From Pseudomonas oryzihabitans (lineage in GTDB: Bacteria > Pseudomonadota > Gammaproteobacteria > Pseudomonadales > Pseudomonadaceae): DNA of 64,000 nt. Shown here in pieces: positions 25,201 through 34,561 of the stretch; within the stretch, counting starts at the first letter, position 1, and each line of letters starts with the position of its first letter. The stretch lies in assembly GCF_024652905.1 (NCBI RefSeq), contig NZ_CP102428.1, positions 4,138,001-4,202,000 of the forward strand, written 5' to 3'. The translations under genes were made by a program, and so were the position numbers. Below the pieces are notes generated by a model. The model searched no databases and had not been told where the DNA came from. It worked only from the letters and a program-made list of their open reading frames with translations.

Positions 25201-25240
25201 CGTTGGGCTTCAACGATGGAGCCGTCTCAACCCAACCTAC
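25201..25240 (-). repeat. 40-bp repeat, right copy of an inverted pair
   Basis: Reverse-complement partner of 24610-24649, with 3 mismatches. It ends 4 bases before the gshA stop, so it could also act in termination of gshA or argA transcripts. Confidence 0.85.
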
Positions 25241-25244
25241 CTGC

Positions 25245-26822
25245 CTACACCCCAATTGTCGCCAGAATGCTCGCCTGATAAGCCGCCACGAAGGTATCGA
25301 AATCCCCCTGGGGCGCCGCCTCGATCTCCGCCTGCTCGTCCAGCGACTGGCGCGCCATCTGGGCATAGCAGGCCTGCTCGCCTTCGCTCAGCGGATGACT
25401 GGCGAAATAGGCCGCATGAGCCTCGCTCTGGCGTAGGCCGAAGTCGGCAAAGCTCTCGCCGCGCTCGCGCAGCTCCTGCAGCACCCGCGCCGAGGGGGTA
25501 AGGCGGACGTCGGCGACCTTCTGCCGCTGTGCCGCCACCGCCCGGCGATGGGCGTCACCGCCCAGGCTGGCGTCCAGGGTCTCGGCGCAGCGCTCGATCT
25601 GGTCGAGCATCTCCGCCGCCCAGTCGATCATGGTCACCGAGGCGCCATGGCGCTGCAGGCGCAGACCCGGCTTGCGGCCTTCGCGCACCACGCTGGCGAA
25701 GTTGTCGGTGCATTCGCTGCACTCGCCGTTGAGCGGCGGGCTGCCTTCCAGGGCGCAATAGAGCAGGAAGGCGTCGAGGAAGAGGGCGGTGGTGGTATCG
25801 ATGCCCAGCGGCAGGAAGGGATCGATATCCAGGCAGCGCACCTCGATGTACTGCACGCCACGCGCCATCAGCGCCTGCACCGGCCGCTCGCCGCTGCGGG
25901 TGACGCGCTTCGGGCGGATGGTGGCGTAGTACTCATTCTCGATCTGCAGGATGTTGGTGTTGAGTTGCACCCACTCGCCGTTCTGATGCGTGCCGATTTC
26001 CGCATAGGGCGGGTAGGGCGTGCCCACCGCGCGTCTCAGGCTCTCGGTGTAGGTGGTCAGGTCGTTGTAGTCCGGCGTCAGGCTGGCCTGGGCGTTGCTC
26101 TGGTAGCCCAGGTCGCTCATGCGCAGGCTGGTGGCATGGGGCAGGTACAGAGTCCGCTCGTCGAGGGTCTGCAGCTGGTGCGGCCGGCCGCGCAGGAATC
26201 CCACGTCCAGTGCCGGCGAGGCGCCGAACAGGTACATCAGCAACCAGCTATAACGGCGGAAGTTGCGGATCAGGGCGATGTAGCGCGCCGACTGGTAGTC
26301 GCGGGCGTCGCGGGCGTCACCCTCCTGCTGGCGCAGGCGCTCCCAGGCCGCTTCCGGCAACGAGAAGTTGTAGTGGATGCCGGCGATGCACTGCATGGTG
26401 CGGCTGTAGCGCAGGGCCAGACCACGCCGATAGACGTGCTTGAGCCGGCCGATGTTGGAGCTGCCGTAGTCGGCGATGGGGATCTCGTCTTCGGCCGGCA
26501 GCGCGCAGGGCATGGAGCCGCTCCAGAGGCGCTCGCCATCGAGTTCGGCGACCGCGGCGCGATGCACCCGATCCAGGGCGGCCAGCACCTCTGGGGTGCG
26601 GGTACCGGTGGGGGTGATGAATTCCAGCAGGGCCTCGGAGTAGTCCGTGGTGATCTGCGGATGGGTCAGGGCCGAGCCCAGCGCCTGCGGATGGGGGCGC
26701 CGGGACAACTGGCCACGGGCGTCCACCCGCAGGGTCTCGCGCTCGATACCGTGCAGGCATTCGGCCAGAAGGGTGGGATCAGCGCCGAGCAGGGCCAGGC
26801 GGCGGGACAGGATATCGCTCAA
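25245..26822 (-). CDS. gshA: Glutamate-cysteine ligase
   Basis: 525 aa, matching the ~527 aa of Pseudomonas GshA (class I, gammaproteobacterial type). Landmarks are [11 protein letters not shown] near the N-terminus, [35 protein letters not shown] and [12 protein letters not shown]. It ligates glutamate and cysteine with ATP, the committed step of glutathione synthesis. The start is a TTG at 26822. AAAGGAAG lies just upstream and the product then begins as the family does ([12 protein letters not shown]). An in-frame start 96 bases upstream lacks both. It reads in the same direction as the thioesterase and tex genes. Confidence 0.95.
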   Translation of the reverse strand: MSDILSRRLALLGADPTLLAECLHGIERETLRVDARGQLSRRPHPQALGSALTHPQITTDYSEALLEFITPTGTRTPEVLAALDRVHRAAVAELDGERLWSGSMPCALPAEDEIPIADYGSSNIGRLKHVYRRGLALRYSRTMQCIAGIHYNFSLPEAAWERLRQQEGDARDARDYQSARYIALIRNFRRYSWLLMYLFGASPALDVGFLRGRPHQLQTLDERTLYLPHATSLRMSDLGYQSNAQASLTPDYNDLTTYTESLRRAVGTPYPPYAEIGTHQNGEWVQLNTNILQIENEYYATIRPKRVTRSGERPVQALMARGVQYIEVRCLDIDPFLPLGIDTTTALFLDAFLLYCALEGSPPLNGECSECTDNFASVVREGRKPGLRLQRHGASVTMIDWAAEMLDQIERCAETLDASLGGDAHRRAVAAQRQKVADVRLTPSARVLQELRERGESFADFGLRQSEAHAAYFASHPLSEGEQACYAQMARQSLDEQAEIEAAPQGDFDTFVAAYQASILATIGV

Positions 26823-27032
26823 GTTGACTTCCTTTGGCGGTACTCGCCCCGGGCAGGGTAGAAGAAACCGACTGAAATGAGGGTTGCCGGCCAGGGCCGA
26901 CGCGGGGGCAGCAGTCACTGCTGCGGTCCGGGTTCAAGCCTCAGACCGCAACCCGCTCAGTTGTCTCCCAGCGTAGCTCAGGCAGCGGCAAAGGGCGATA
27001 TGCGCCGCTTCGCTGCCGCCCGGGCTGGCCGG

Positions 27033-27416
27033 TCACAGACAGGCGAAGGTCGCCTGGGCCAGGGCGATCAGCTTGTCGCCTTGATGCACCTGGGCTTCCA
27101 GCACATGGGTCTTGCGACCCGGGTGGATCACCCGGGCGCGGCAGACCAGCTCGCCTTCGCTGACGCCACGCACGTAGTTGACCTTGCACTCCAGGGTCAC
27201 ACTGCCGGGCTGGCCGTCGAACAGGCTGTGGCTGGCCTGGCCCAGGGCGGTGTCGATCAGCGAGAAGATGGCACCGCCGTGCAGCTTGCCATGCAGGTTG
27301 ATGAGCCTGTCCTGCACGCTCATGCGCACCTCGGACTCGCCGGCCTCGGCTTTGTGGATGGTCATGCCCAGCAGGGTGCTGAAGGCGCTATCCTTGCCTA
27401 CGGGAGAACCGCTCAT
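27033..27416 (-). CDS. PaaI-type hotdog thioesterase
   Basis: 127 aa hotdog-fold protein. The motif HGGAIFSLIDTALGQAS carries the catalytic-region residues of PaaI/YdiI-type acyl-CoA thioesterases. It probably hydrolyses an aromatic or medium-chain acyl-CoA in the cytosol. The start at 27416 lies 2 bases beyond the tex stop, so the pair forms an operon with probable translational coupling. Substrate is unknown. Confidence 0.88.
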   Translation of the reverse strand: MSGSPVGKDSAFSTLLGMTIHKAEAGESEVRMSVQDRLINLHGKLHGGAIFSLIDTALGQASHSLFDGQPGSVTLECKVNYVRGVSEGELVCRARVIHPGRKTHVLEAQVHQGDKLIALAQATFACL

Positions 27417-27418
27417 GC

Positions 27419-29737
27419 CTATTTCCTCAGTTGCTTGGCGTTGGCGAACAGCGACGCCATGGCATTATTGGCCGGCGCGGCCTGGGTCTGACGCGGGGCG
27501 CTCTTGTCGGCGCGAGGCTTGCCGCCGTTGCCGCGGGCCTGGCCGCCGGGCTTGCCGTCGACCTTCTCACCGGGGGTGTCGCCCATGCGCATGGACAGCC
27601 CCACGCGATTGCGCGGCACGTCCACTTCCATCACCTTGACCTTGACGATGTCACCCGCCTTGACCACCTCGTAGGGGTCCTTGACGAACTTCTCCGACAG
27701 GGCGCTGATGTGCACCAGGCCATCCTGGTGCACGCCGATGTCGACGAAGGCACCGAAGTTGGTGACGTTGGTGATGACGCCCTCCAGCACCATGCCCGGC
27801 TTGAGGTCGGAGAGTTTCTCCACGCCGTCCTGGAACACCGCGGTCTTGAATTCCGGACGTGGATCGCGACCCGGCTTGTCCAGTTCCTGGAGGATGTCGG
27901 TCACCGTCGGCAGGCCAAAGCTCTCGTCGGTGAATTTCTTCGGATCCAGGCGCTTGAGAAAGGCCGAGTCGCCGATCAGCGAGCGGATGTCGCGGCCGGT
28001 GTCGGCGGCGATGCGCTGCACCAGCGGATAGGTCTCCGGGTGCACCGCCGAGGCGTCCAGCGGATTAGCGCCGCTCATCACACGCAGGAAGCCGGCGGCC
28101 TGCTCGAAGGTCTTCTCGCCCAGCCGCGGCACCTTCTTCAGCGCCTCGCGGGTGGCGAAGGCGCCGTTGGCGTCGCGGAATTGCACGATGTTCTGCGCCA
28201 GGGTGGCGTTGAGGCCGGAAATCCGCGCCAGCAGGGCGGCGGAAGCCGTGTTCACGTCCACGCCCACGGCGTTCACGCAGTCTTCCACCACGGCGTCCAG
28301 GCTGCGCGCCAGCTTGAGCTGGGAGACATCGTGCTGGTACTGGCCGACGCCGATGGACTTGGGCTCGATCTTCACCAGCTCGGCCAGCGGATCCTGCAGG
28401 CGGCGGGCGATGGACACGGCGCCACGCAGGGAGACGTCCAGCTCGGGGAATTCCCGGGCGGCCAGTTCCGAGGCGGAGTACACCGAGGCGCCGGCTTCGC
28501 TGACCATCACCTTGGTCAGGCCCAGGCCCGGGTACTTGCTGATCAGCTCGCCGGCCAGCTTGTCGCTCTCGCGGCTGGCGGTGCCGTTGCCGATGGCGAT
28601 CAGGTCCACGCCGTGCTTGGTGCAGAGCACGCCGAGGGTGGCCAGGGTCTGGTCCCACTGATTGCGCGGCGCATGGGGATAGACGGTGTCGGTGGCCAGC
28701 AGCTTGCCGGTGGCATCCACCACGGCGACCTTGCACCCGGTGCGCAGACCCGGGTCCAGCGCCAGGGTGGTGCGCGGACCGGCCGGCGCGGCCAGCAGCA
28801 GGTCGTGCAGATTGCGGGCAAAGACCGCGATGGCCTCTTCCTCGGCCTTTTCGCGCAACTCGCCGAGCAGATCGGTTTCCAGGGAGGTATAGAGCTTGAC
28901 CTTCCAGGTCCAGCGCACCACCTCGGCCAGCCACCTGTCCGCGGCGCGACCTTCGTTCTTCAGGCCGAAATGCGCGGCGATCAGCCCTTCGCAGGGATGG
29001 GCGATGCCTGGGCCTTCGTCGCCGAGCTTGAGCGCGGCGCTGAGGATGCCCTCGTTGCGTCCGCGGAAGATCGCCAGGGCACGGTGGGACGGAACGGCCC
29101 GGAAGGCTTCGTCATGCTCGAAGTAATCGCTGAACTTGGCGCCTTCGGTCTCCTTGCCGGGCACTAGGCGCGCGCTGAGGATGGCGTCCTGCTGCAGGAC
29201 GCCGCGCAGCCGCGCCAGCAGGTCGGCATCTTCGGCGAAGCGTTCCATGAGAATGTACTTGGCGCCTTCCAGGGCGGCCTTGACGTCCGCCACGCCCTTG
29301 TCCGCGTCGACATAGGCGGCCGCCTCGGACTCGGGATTCAGGGTCGGATCGCCCAACAGCGCTTCGGCCAGCGGGCCGAGGCCGGCCTCCAGGGCGATCT
29401 GGCCCTTGGTGCGGCGCTTCTGCTTGTAGGGCAGATAGAGGTCCTCCAGCCGCGTCTTGGTATCGGCCAGATTGATCTCGCGCGCCAGTTCGGCGGTCAG
29501 CTTGCCCTGTTCCTCGATGCTGGCCAGCACCGCACCGCGGCGTTCTTCCAGCTCGCGCAGATAGCGCAGTCGCTCTTCGAGATGACGCAGCTGGGTGTCG
29601 TCCAGGCTGCCGGTGACTTCCTTGCGGTAACGGGCGATGAAGGGCACGGTCGACCCTTCGTCGAGCAGCGCCACGGCGGCGGCGACCTGTTGCGGGCGGG
29701 CGCCGAGCTCCTCGGCGATACGGCTATTGATATCCAT
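27419..29737 (-). CDS. tex: Tex family transcription accessory protein
   Basis: 772 aa. Order: N-terminal helical region (~1-200), YqgF/RNase H-like domain ([16 protein letters not shown], ~325-450), helix-hairpin-helix repeats ([15 protein letters not shown] and [17 protein letters not shown], ~490-560), and an S1 RNA-binding domain (~640-715; [20 protein letters not shown]). The tail is basic and Gly/Lys-rich. Tex binds nucleic acid and affects transcription elongation and stress tolerance. The start at 29737 gives the standard [12 protein letters not shown]. It leads an operon with the thioesterase gene. Confidence 0.96.
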   Translation of the reverse strand: MDINSRIAEELGARPQQVAAAVALLDEGSTVPFIARYRKEVTGSLDDTQLRHLEERLRYLRELEERRGAVLASIEEQGKLTAELAREINLADTKTRLEDLYLPYKQKRRTKGQIALEAGLGPLAEALLGDPTLNPESEAAAYVDADKGVADVKAALEGAKYILMERFAEDADLLARLRGVLQQDAILSARLVPGKETEGAKFSDYFEHDEAFRAVPSHRALAIFRGRNEGILSAALKLGDEGPGIAHPCEGLIAAHFGLKNEGRAADRWLAEVVRWTWKVKLYTSLETDLLGELREKAEEEAIAVFARNLHDLLLAAPAGPRTTLALDPGLRTGCKVAVVDATGKLLATDTVYPHAPRNQWDQTLATLGVLCTKHGVDLIAIGNGTASRESDKLAGELISKYPGLGLTKVMVSEAGASVYSASELAAREFPELDVSLRGAVSIARRLQDPLAELVKIEPKSIGVGQYQHDVSQLKLARSLDAVVEDCVNAVGVDVNTASAALLARISGLNATLAQNIVQFRDANGAFATREALKKVPRLGEKTFEQAAGFLRVMSGANPLDASAVHPETYPLVQRIAADTGRDIRSLIGDSAFLKRLDPKKFTDESFGLPTVTDILQELDKPGRDPRPEFKTAVFQDGVEKLSDLKPGMVLEGVITNVTNFGAFVDIGVHQDGLVHISALSEKFVKDPYEVVKAGDIVKVKVMEVDVPRNRVGLSMRMGDTPGEKVDGKPGGQARGNGGKPRADKSAPRQTQAAPANNAMASLFANAKQLRK

Positions 29738-29773
29738 CGGGCTACCTGGCTGGCACAAGAAAAAGCGGGCCGC

Positions 29774-29779
29774 AGTATA
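29774..29779 (-). promoter_or_regulatory. Candidate -10 element for tex
   Basis: On the minus strand the hexamer TATACT lies 36 bases before the tex start codon. No clear -35 is visible at standard spacing, so this is a partial promoter call. Confidence 0.35.
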
Positions 29780-29880
29780 CCCGAGCCCACCGGGCCGCCG
29801 CTTCCTGCGCCACCACCACCGCCCGCGGTGGGGCAAAATCTGCTAACAATGGCCCAACGCCGCGGTCGGATGGCCTACGG

Positions 29881-29886
29881 CATAAT
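29881..29886 (+). promoter_or_regulatory. Candidate -10 element for ompR
   Basis: CATAAT lies 26 bases before the ompR start and a strong ribosome site, AAGGAGA, follows at about 29902. The -35 region is poor, which would fit activator dependence. Confidence 0.4.
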
Positions 29887-29912
29887 CCAGTGCTAGATCA
29901 CAAGGAGATATT

Positions 29913-30647
29913 ATGAGCACCCCTGCTGCCCCAGAAGGTGAAAAGATCCTGGTCGTCGATGACGACGCCCGGCTGCGCCGCCTCTTGGAGCGTTTTCTAG
30001 CCGAACAGGGTTATCGCGTACGCACCGTCGAGAGCGCCGAACAGATGGACCGCCTGTTGGCGCGGGAAGTCTTCAATCTAGTCGTTCTCGATCTGATGAT
30101 GCCTGGCGAAGACGGCCTGTCCGCCTGCGGTCGGCTGCGTGAGAGCGGCAATCGCATTCCCATCATCATGCTGACCGCCAAGGGCGACGAAGGCAGCCGC
30201 ATCCAGGGCCTCGACCAGGGTGCCGACGACTATCTGGCCAAGCCCTTCAACCCGCTGGAGCTGGTGGCCCGCATCAAGGCCGTGCTGCGTCGCCAGGCCC
30301 CGGTGGTACCTGGCGCCCCCGCCGGGACCGACGAGGTGGTGACCTTTGGCGACTACGCCCTGCACCTGGCCACCCGCGAACTCAAGCGTGGCGAAGAGAC
30401 CCACATGCTCACCACCGGCGAATTCGCCGTGCTCAAGGCGCTGGTCGATCACGCCCGCGAGCCACTGACCCGCGACAAGCTGATGAATCTGGCCCGCGGT
30501 CGCGAATGGGATGCCCTGGAGCGCTCCATCGACGTCCAGATTTCGCGGCTGCGCCGGATGATCGAGCCCGATCCGTCCAAGCCGCGCTATATCCAGACCG
30601 TCTGGGGCGTGGGTTACGTCTTCGTACCGGACGGCGCCGGCAAGTAA
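29913..30647 (+). CDS. ompR: OmpR-family response regulator (OmpR/AmgR)
   Basis: 244 aa. The receiver domain has VVDDDARLR, phospho-Asp in VVLDLMMPGEDG, Thr in MLTAKGDEG and Lys in LAKPFNPLEL. The C-terminal winged helix has SIDVQISRLRRMIEPDP and TVWGVGYVF. It is close to OmpR, and in P. aeruginosa the counterpart is AmgR, which responds to envelope stress. Its kinase, envZ, is not immediately downstream: a hairpin and the opposite-strand uppP gene intervene. The start at 29913 has AAGGAGA about 8 bases upstream. Confidence 0.95.
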   Translation: MSTPAAPEGEKILVVDDDARLRRLLERFLAEQGYRVRTVESAEQMDRLLAREVFNLVVLDLMMPGEDGLSACGRLRESGNRIPIIMLTAKGDEGSRIQGLDQGADDYLAKPFNPLELVARIKAVLRRQAPVVPGAPAGTDEVVTFGDYALHLATRELKRGEETHMLTTGEFAVLKALVDHAREPLTRDKLMNLARGREWDALERSIDVQISRLRRMIEPDPSKPRYIQTVWGVGYVFVPDGAGK

Positions 30648-30654
30648 GGCAGGT

Positions 30655-30677
30655 AGCCGGGGCATCGCGCCCCGGCT
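30655..30677. terminator. GC-rich hairpin between convergent ompR and uppP
   Basis: AGCCGGGG (30655-30662) pairs with CCCCGGCT (30670-30677) across a 7-base loop. There is no T run on the plus strand, so termination would be weak or Rho-assisted. It lies 8 bases after the ompR stop. Confidence 0.5.
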
Positions 30678-30687
30678 AGGGGGTGGT

Positions 30688-31560
30688 TCAGGCGAACAAG
30701 CCTTGATGCACGCCCACCAGCAGAAATATCCCCAGCAGCGCGCGATAGATGATGAAGGGCCAGGTCGAGAAGCGTTCCAGAAAGCGCATCAGGCCCCAGA
30801 TCGCGGCAAAGGCCGACAGGCTCGCCACCAGCAAGCCCACCAGCAGCAGCGACCAGGCTTCGGCCGGGATGTGCGCGTGCCAGAGCACCACCAGCTCCTT
30901 GAGTCCCGCCAGGGCGATGGCCGGCAGGCCCAGCAGGAAGGAGAAGCGCGCGGCTTCCTCGCGACGCAGATTGAGGAACATGGCGGCGGTCAAGGTCGAG
31001 CCCGAGCGGGACACGCCCGGAATCAGCGCGCCGACCTGGGCGATCCCCACGATCAGGGCATCGCGCAGGCGCATCTGCGAGATGTCTCTGTTATGCCGGC
31101 AGAGCCGCTCCGCCAGGGCCAGCAGGGCGGCCATGGCCAGACAGGCATAGCCGATGACGCTCAGGCCCCGCAGCGGCGAGTCGCAGGCGTTGAGCAGGGG
31201 CGCCAGCAAGAGTCCGGCGATGCAGATGGGAATGGTCGCCAGCACGATCATCACTGCCAGCAGGAAGTCCGGGCTGTCGAAGTCGCGCTGGCGCACCGCG
31301 GCGAGGCTGCCCCGGGTCACACCGCTGACATCGCGCCAGAAGTAGCTGATCACCGCGGCCAGGGCCGCCATCTGCATGGCGGCGGAAAAGGCCGAACCGG
31401 GATCGCGCCAGCCGAGCAGCGCGGGGACCACCCGCATGTGCGCCGTGGACGAAATGGGAAGCAGCTCGGTGATACCCTGCACCACGCCGAGAAAGGCGAT
31501 CTGCGCATAGCTGAGCGAGGCGAAGCCGATGTCCAGGCCGGTCTGGCAGATGTCGGACAC
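30688..31560 (-). CDS. uppP: Undecaprenyl-diphosphate phosphatase (UppP/BacA family)
   Basis: 290 aa integral membrane protein with about eight hydrophobic helices. Both catalytic motifs are visible: GITELLPISSTAH (Glu- and Ser-rich) near residue 30 and GVSRSGSTL near residue 175. It dephosphorylates undecaprenyl pyrophosphate to recycle the carrier lipid for peptidoglycan and surface polymers, and overproduction gives bacitracin resistance in the family. The start is a GTG at 31560 with GGAG 8 bases upstream; a TTG 39 bases earlier is less likely. It lies on the opposite strand between ompR and envZ, an unusual position. Confidence 0.9.
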   Translation of the reverse strand: MSDICQTGLDIGFASLSYAQIAFLGVVQGITELLPISSTAHMRVVPALLGWRDPGSAFSAAMQMAALAAVISYFWRDVSGVTRGSLAAVRQRDFDSPDFLLAVMIVLATIPICIAGLLLAPLLNACDSPLRGLSVIGYACLAMAALLALAERLCRHNRDISQMRLRDALIVGIAQVGALIPGVSRSGSTLTAAMFLNLRREEAARFSFLLGLPAIALAGLKELVVLWHAHIPAEAWSLLLVGLLVASLSAFAAIWGLMRFLERFSTWPFIIYRALLGIFLLVGVHQGLFA

Positions 31561-31622
31561 GAGAGAACTCCAGGTCGAAGGGAAAAAATGGACGAGCAAA
31601 TGTATCCGAATGTTTCCATGTC

Positions 31623-31649
31623 GGGTTGCCTATCTGAACCCTGCAACCC
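31623..31649. promoter_or_regulatory. Inverted repeat in the uppP-envZ divergent region
   Basis: GGGTTGC (31623-31629) and GCAACCC (31643-31649) form a 7-bp inverted repeat with a 13-base centre. It lies midway between the divergent uppP and envZ starts and could be an operator. No factor is assigned. Confidence 0.35.
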
Positions 31650-31697
31650 CAGAGGTTGTGATGGCTTTCGCGCCGTTTTGCGCGGAAATCCTGGTCG

Positions 31698-33017
31698 ATG
31701 AAGGCGCCTAGCTGGTTTCCCCAGAGTTTCTTCGCCCGCTCGCTGTGGATGGTCCTGCTCGCGGTGCTGTTTTCCAAGGCGCTGACCCTGGTCTATCTGC
31801 TGCTCAACGAGGACGTCCTGGTCGATCGCCAGTACAGCCATGGCGCGGCCCTGACACTCAGGGCCTACTGGGCCACCCCGGAAGCCGAGCGGCCGCGCAT
31901 CGCCCAGGCCGCCGGCCTGCGCTACGAGTCGCCCGAGACCGTACCGGCCGGGGAGTACCACTGGCCCTACAGCGAGATCTTCGAGCGCCAGATGAAACAG
32001 GAGCTGGGCGAGGAGACCGAGGTGCGGGTGCGGGTCCAGCACGGGCCAGCGCTCTGGGTGCTGGCGCCCACCCTTGGGCCGGACTGGATCAAGATCCCGC
32101 TGATGGCCCACCCCCTGCGCGGTCAGCACATCTGGAGCGTACTCGGCTGGTTCCTGGCCATCGGCCTGCTGTCCGTCGGCGCCGCCTGGGTCTTCGTGCG
32201 GCAGCTCAACCAGCCCTTGCGGCGCCTGGTGAATGCCGCGCGCGAGCTGGGCAAGGGGCGTAGCGTACGGCTGCCGGAAACCGATGCCCCCAGCGAGATC
32301 CAGGACGTCTACCACGCCTTCAACCAGATGGCCGAAGACGTCGAGCAGGCCGGTCGCGAGCGCGAGCTGATGCTGGCCGGCGTCTCCCATGACCTGCGCA
32401 CGCCCCTGACCCGCCTGCGGCTGGCGGTGGAGCTGATGCCGCCGGCCGAGCGCGAAGAGGCGGAGGACATGATCCGCGACATCGAGGACATGAACGCCAT
32501 CCTCGACCAGTTCCTCGCCTTCGTCCGTGACGGTCGCGACGAACCTCAGGAACTCACCAACCTCAACGAGCTGGCCCGCCAGGTGGTGGCGCCCTACAAC
32601 CAGCACACGGAGCGGGTGCGGCTGATGCTGGACGTCCTGCCGCCGCTGCCGGTGCGACGCATCTCCTTCAAGCGGCTGCTGACCAACCTGGTGGAAAACG
32701 CCCTGCGCCATGGCGGCGGTGGCGGTATCGAGGTGGTCGGGCAGGTCGCGGGATCGGCCACGGCGCCCTATGTCGCCCTGAGCGTCATGGATCGTGGTCC
32801 CGGCATCGATCCCAAGGACCTGCAGGACATCTTCAATCCCTTCACCCGAGGCAATCGCGCCCGCACCGTCAGCGGTTCCGGGCTGGGCCTGGCCATCGTC
32901 AAGCGCATCGCCGCGCAGCACGGCGGCAGCGCCGAGCTGCGTAACCGCGAAGGCGGCGGCGTGGAAGCCCGGGTGCTATTGCCCCTGGGCCTGCTGCTTC
33001 CCCGCAGCGCCAGCTGA
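31698..33017 (+). CDS. envZ: Sensor histidine kinase EnvZ/AmgS
   Basis: 439 aa. TM1 lies at ~12-34, the periplasmic loop at ~35-150, TM2 at ~150-170, then HAMP. The H-box is GVSHDLRTPLTRLRL, the N-box NLVENALRHGG, the D-box DRGPGIDP and the G-box GSGLGLAIVKRI. The N-terminus (WFPQSFFAR, NEDVLVDRQYSHG) looks like P. aeruginosa AmgS, the partner of AmgR/OmpR. It senses envelope stress and phosphorylates OmpR. The start at 31698 has only a weak GGAAAT ribosome site. Because uppP separates it from ompR, envZ must have its own promoter in 31561-31697. Confidence 0.93.
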   Translation: MKAPSWFPQSFFARSLWMVLLAVLFSKALTLVYLLLNEDVLVDRQYSHGAALTLRAYWATPEAERPRIAQAAGLRYESPETVPAGEYHWPYSEIFERQMKQELGEETEVRVRVQHGPALWVLAPTLGPDWIKIPLMAHPLRGQHIWSVLGWFLAIGLLSVGAAWVFVRQLNQPLRRLVNAARELGKGRSVRLPETDAPSEIQDVYHAFNQMAEDVEQAGRERELMLAGVSHDLRTPLTRLRLAVELMPPAEREEAEDMIRDIEDMNAILDQFLAFVRDGRDEPQELTNLNELARQVVAPYNQHTERVRLMLDVLPPLPVRRISFKRLLTNLVENALRHGGGGGIEVVGQVAGSATAPYVALSVMDRGPGIDPKDLQDIFNPFTRGNRARTVSGSGLGLAIVKRIAAQHGGSAELRNREGGGVEARVLLPLGLLLPRSAS

Positions 33018-33070
33018 TCCTTCGGCCATGGCGGAGCTACACCTGAACCTGTAGGAGCAACTGTTTTAGC

Positions 33071-33128
33071 GCGGCCATGGGCCGCTCCTACGGTTACGCT
33101 GGAGACTGTAGGAGCGGCCCATGGCCGC
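33071..33128. repeat. Pair of inverted Pseudomonas REP elements
   Basis: GCGGCCATGGGCCGC plus CTCCTAC (33071-33091) and its exact 21-bp reverse complement (33108-33128) face each other across 16 bases. Each core is palindromic. A partial GTAGGAGC at 33051-33058 precedes them. The pair lies between the convergent envZ and rimK stops, where it may also stabilise or terminate transcripts. Confidence 0.85.
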
Positions 33129-33167
33129 GATAACGCGAACGCCCAAACCACCCCTGGAACAAGTGCC

Positions 33168-34073
33168 TCAACCCTTGCCCTTGGTCCGCGTCAGCCCCGG
33201 CTCGGCGTTCTTTTCCAAGTACTCGATGATGATCCCGGCCACGTCCTTGCCGGTGGTCTGCTCGATGCCTTCCAGGCCGGGCGAGGAATTGACCTCCATC
33301 ACCAGCGGGCCGTGATTGGATCTGAGGATATCCACCCCGGCCACGCTCAGGCCCATGGCCCGGGCCGCACGCAGGGCGGTCATGCGTTCCTCTGGGGTGA
33401 TCTTGATCAGGCTGGCGGTACCGCCGCGATGCAGATTGGAGCGGAATTCCCCGGGCGCGGCCTGGCGTTTCATCGCGGCGATCACCTTGTCGCCGACCAC
33501 GAAGCAGCGGATGTCCGCGCCGCCCGCCTCGCGGATGTATTCCTGCACCATGATGTTCTGCTTGAGCCCCATGAAGGCCTCGATCACCGATTCGGCTGCC
33601 TTCTCGGTCTCGCACAGCACCACCCCGATGCCCTGGGTGCCTTCCAGCACCTTGATCACCAGCGGCGCGCCATTGACCATCCGGATCAGGTCCGGCACGT
33701 CGTCCGGAGAATGGGCGAAGCCCGTCACCGGCAGACCGATGCCCTTGCGCGAGAGCAGCTGCAGGGAGCGCAACTTGTCGCGCGAACGGCTGATGGCCAC
33801 GCTCTCGTTGAGCGGAAAGACCCCTTGCATCTCGAACTGGCGCAGCACCGCGCAGCCATAGAAGGTCACCGAGGCACCGATGCGCGGGATGACTGCGTCG
33901 AAGCCTTCCAACGGTTTGCCGCGGTAATGGATCTGTGGCTTGTGGCTGGCGATGTTCATGTACGCGCGCAAGGTGTCGACCACGACCACCTCATGGCCGC
34001 GGCTGACGCCGGCTTCGACCAGGCGCCGGGTGGAGTACAGATTGGGGTTACGCGAGAGAACGGCGATTTTCAT
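33168..34073 (-). CDS. rimK: Ribosomal protein S6 glutamate ligase
   Basis: 301 aa ATP-grasp ligase. Landmarks are the N-terminal [31 protein letters not shown], the ATP-loop [16 protein letters not shown] and the metal-binding [14 protein letters not shown]. RimK adds glutamate residues to the C-terminus of ribosomal protein S6, altering ribosome composition and translation. It ends the rimA-rimB-rimK operon and overlaps rimB by 4 bases (ATGA), so translation is coupled. An open frame continues further upstream but is only the rimB region in another frame. Confidence 0.95.
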   Translation of the reverse strand: MKIAVLSRNPNLYSTRRLVEAGVSRGHEVVVVDTLRAYMNIASHKPQIHYRGKPLEGFDAVIPRIGASVTFYGCAVLRQFEMQGVFPLNESVAISRSRDKLRSLQLLSRKGIGLPVTGFAHSPDDVPDLIRMVNGAPLVIKVLEGTQGIGVVLCETEKAAESVIEAFMGLKQNIMVQEYIREAGGADIRCFVVGDKVIAAMKRQAAPGEFRSNLHRGGTASLIKITPEERMTALRAARAMGLSVAGVDILRSNHGPLVMEVNSSPGLEGIEQTTGKDVAGIIIEYLEKNAEPGLTRTKGKG

Positions 34074-34546
34074 GGGGCACCGGAGGCCGGAGTAAGGGAC
34101 AACTGGGGTTTGTCTTGCGCATAGGAGACGGCCGGATTCACCAGCAGGCCACCATCGATCAAGGCCTTGGAGCCGAGCAGCATGCGATAGCGCATGCTCT
34201 TGCGACAGGCTAGGGTGAATTCCACCGGCCACTGGCATTCGCCCAGGGCCAGCAGGGTACGGATGACATAGCGGGTCTGGGCGATACCGTTGGAACTGCG
34301 GATGGTCTTTTTCGCCACCAGCGGCGCTTCGCAATGGCGATGCCGGGATTGGACCAGGGTGCCCAGGTGCACGGTGAATCTCACCCAGCGTTCCTTGCCG
34401 CGCATGAAGGGCTGGACTTCCGTCGCATGCAGGGCCGAGGTGCTGGCGCCGGTATCGATCTTGGCTCTCAGGCCCACCACGCCCAGTTCGGGCAAGGCCA
34501 CCCACTCACTCAGGCCGATAATGACCGGTTCGGCGGAATTGCTCAT
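34070..34546 (-). CDS. rimB: Retropepsin-like aspartic protease RimB
   Basis: 158 aa. The active-site motif [13 protein letters not shown] (Asp near 31) marks a retropepsin-like fold, the family often labelled ATP-dependent zinc protease. A second conserved motif is [16 protein letters not shown] near the end. In P. fluorescens the equivalent RimB cooperates with RimA and RimK to control S6 glutamylation, and the genes here are in the same order. The start at 34546 is [15 protein letters not shown]. It overlaps rimK and follows rimA by 15 bases. Confidence 0.9.
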   Translation of the reverse strand: MSNSAEPVIIGLSEWVALPELGVVGLRAKIDTGASTSALHATEVQPFMRGKERWVRFTVHLGTLVQSRHRHCEAPLVAKKTIRSSNGIAQTRYVIRTLLALGECQWPVEFTLACRKSMRYRMLLGSKALIDGGLLVNPAVSYAQDKPQLSLTPASGAP

Positions 34547-34561
34547 CGCTGCTCCTTGAAA

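Larger units (their letters stand above)
24600..25244. other. Gene-free repeat island between argA and gshA
   Basis: 645 bases with no credible gene lie between the argA and gshA stops, which are convergent. The region holds a pair of inverted 40-bp repeats at its ends, a REP-like core, an 83-bp double-hairpin element and a heptamer tandem array, all listed separately. The remainder (24948-25200) resembles dispersed Pseudomonas intergenic filler; frames in it encode low-complexity or shadow peptides. Confidence 0.7.
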
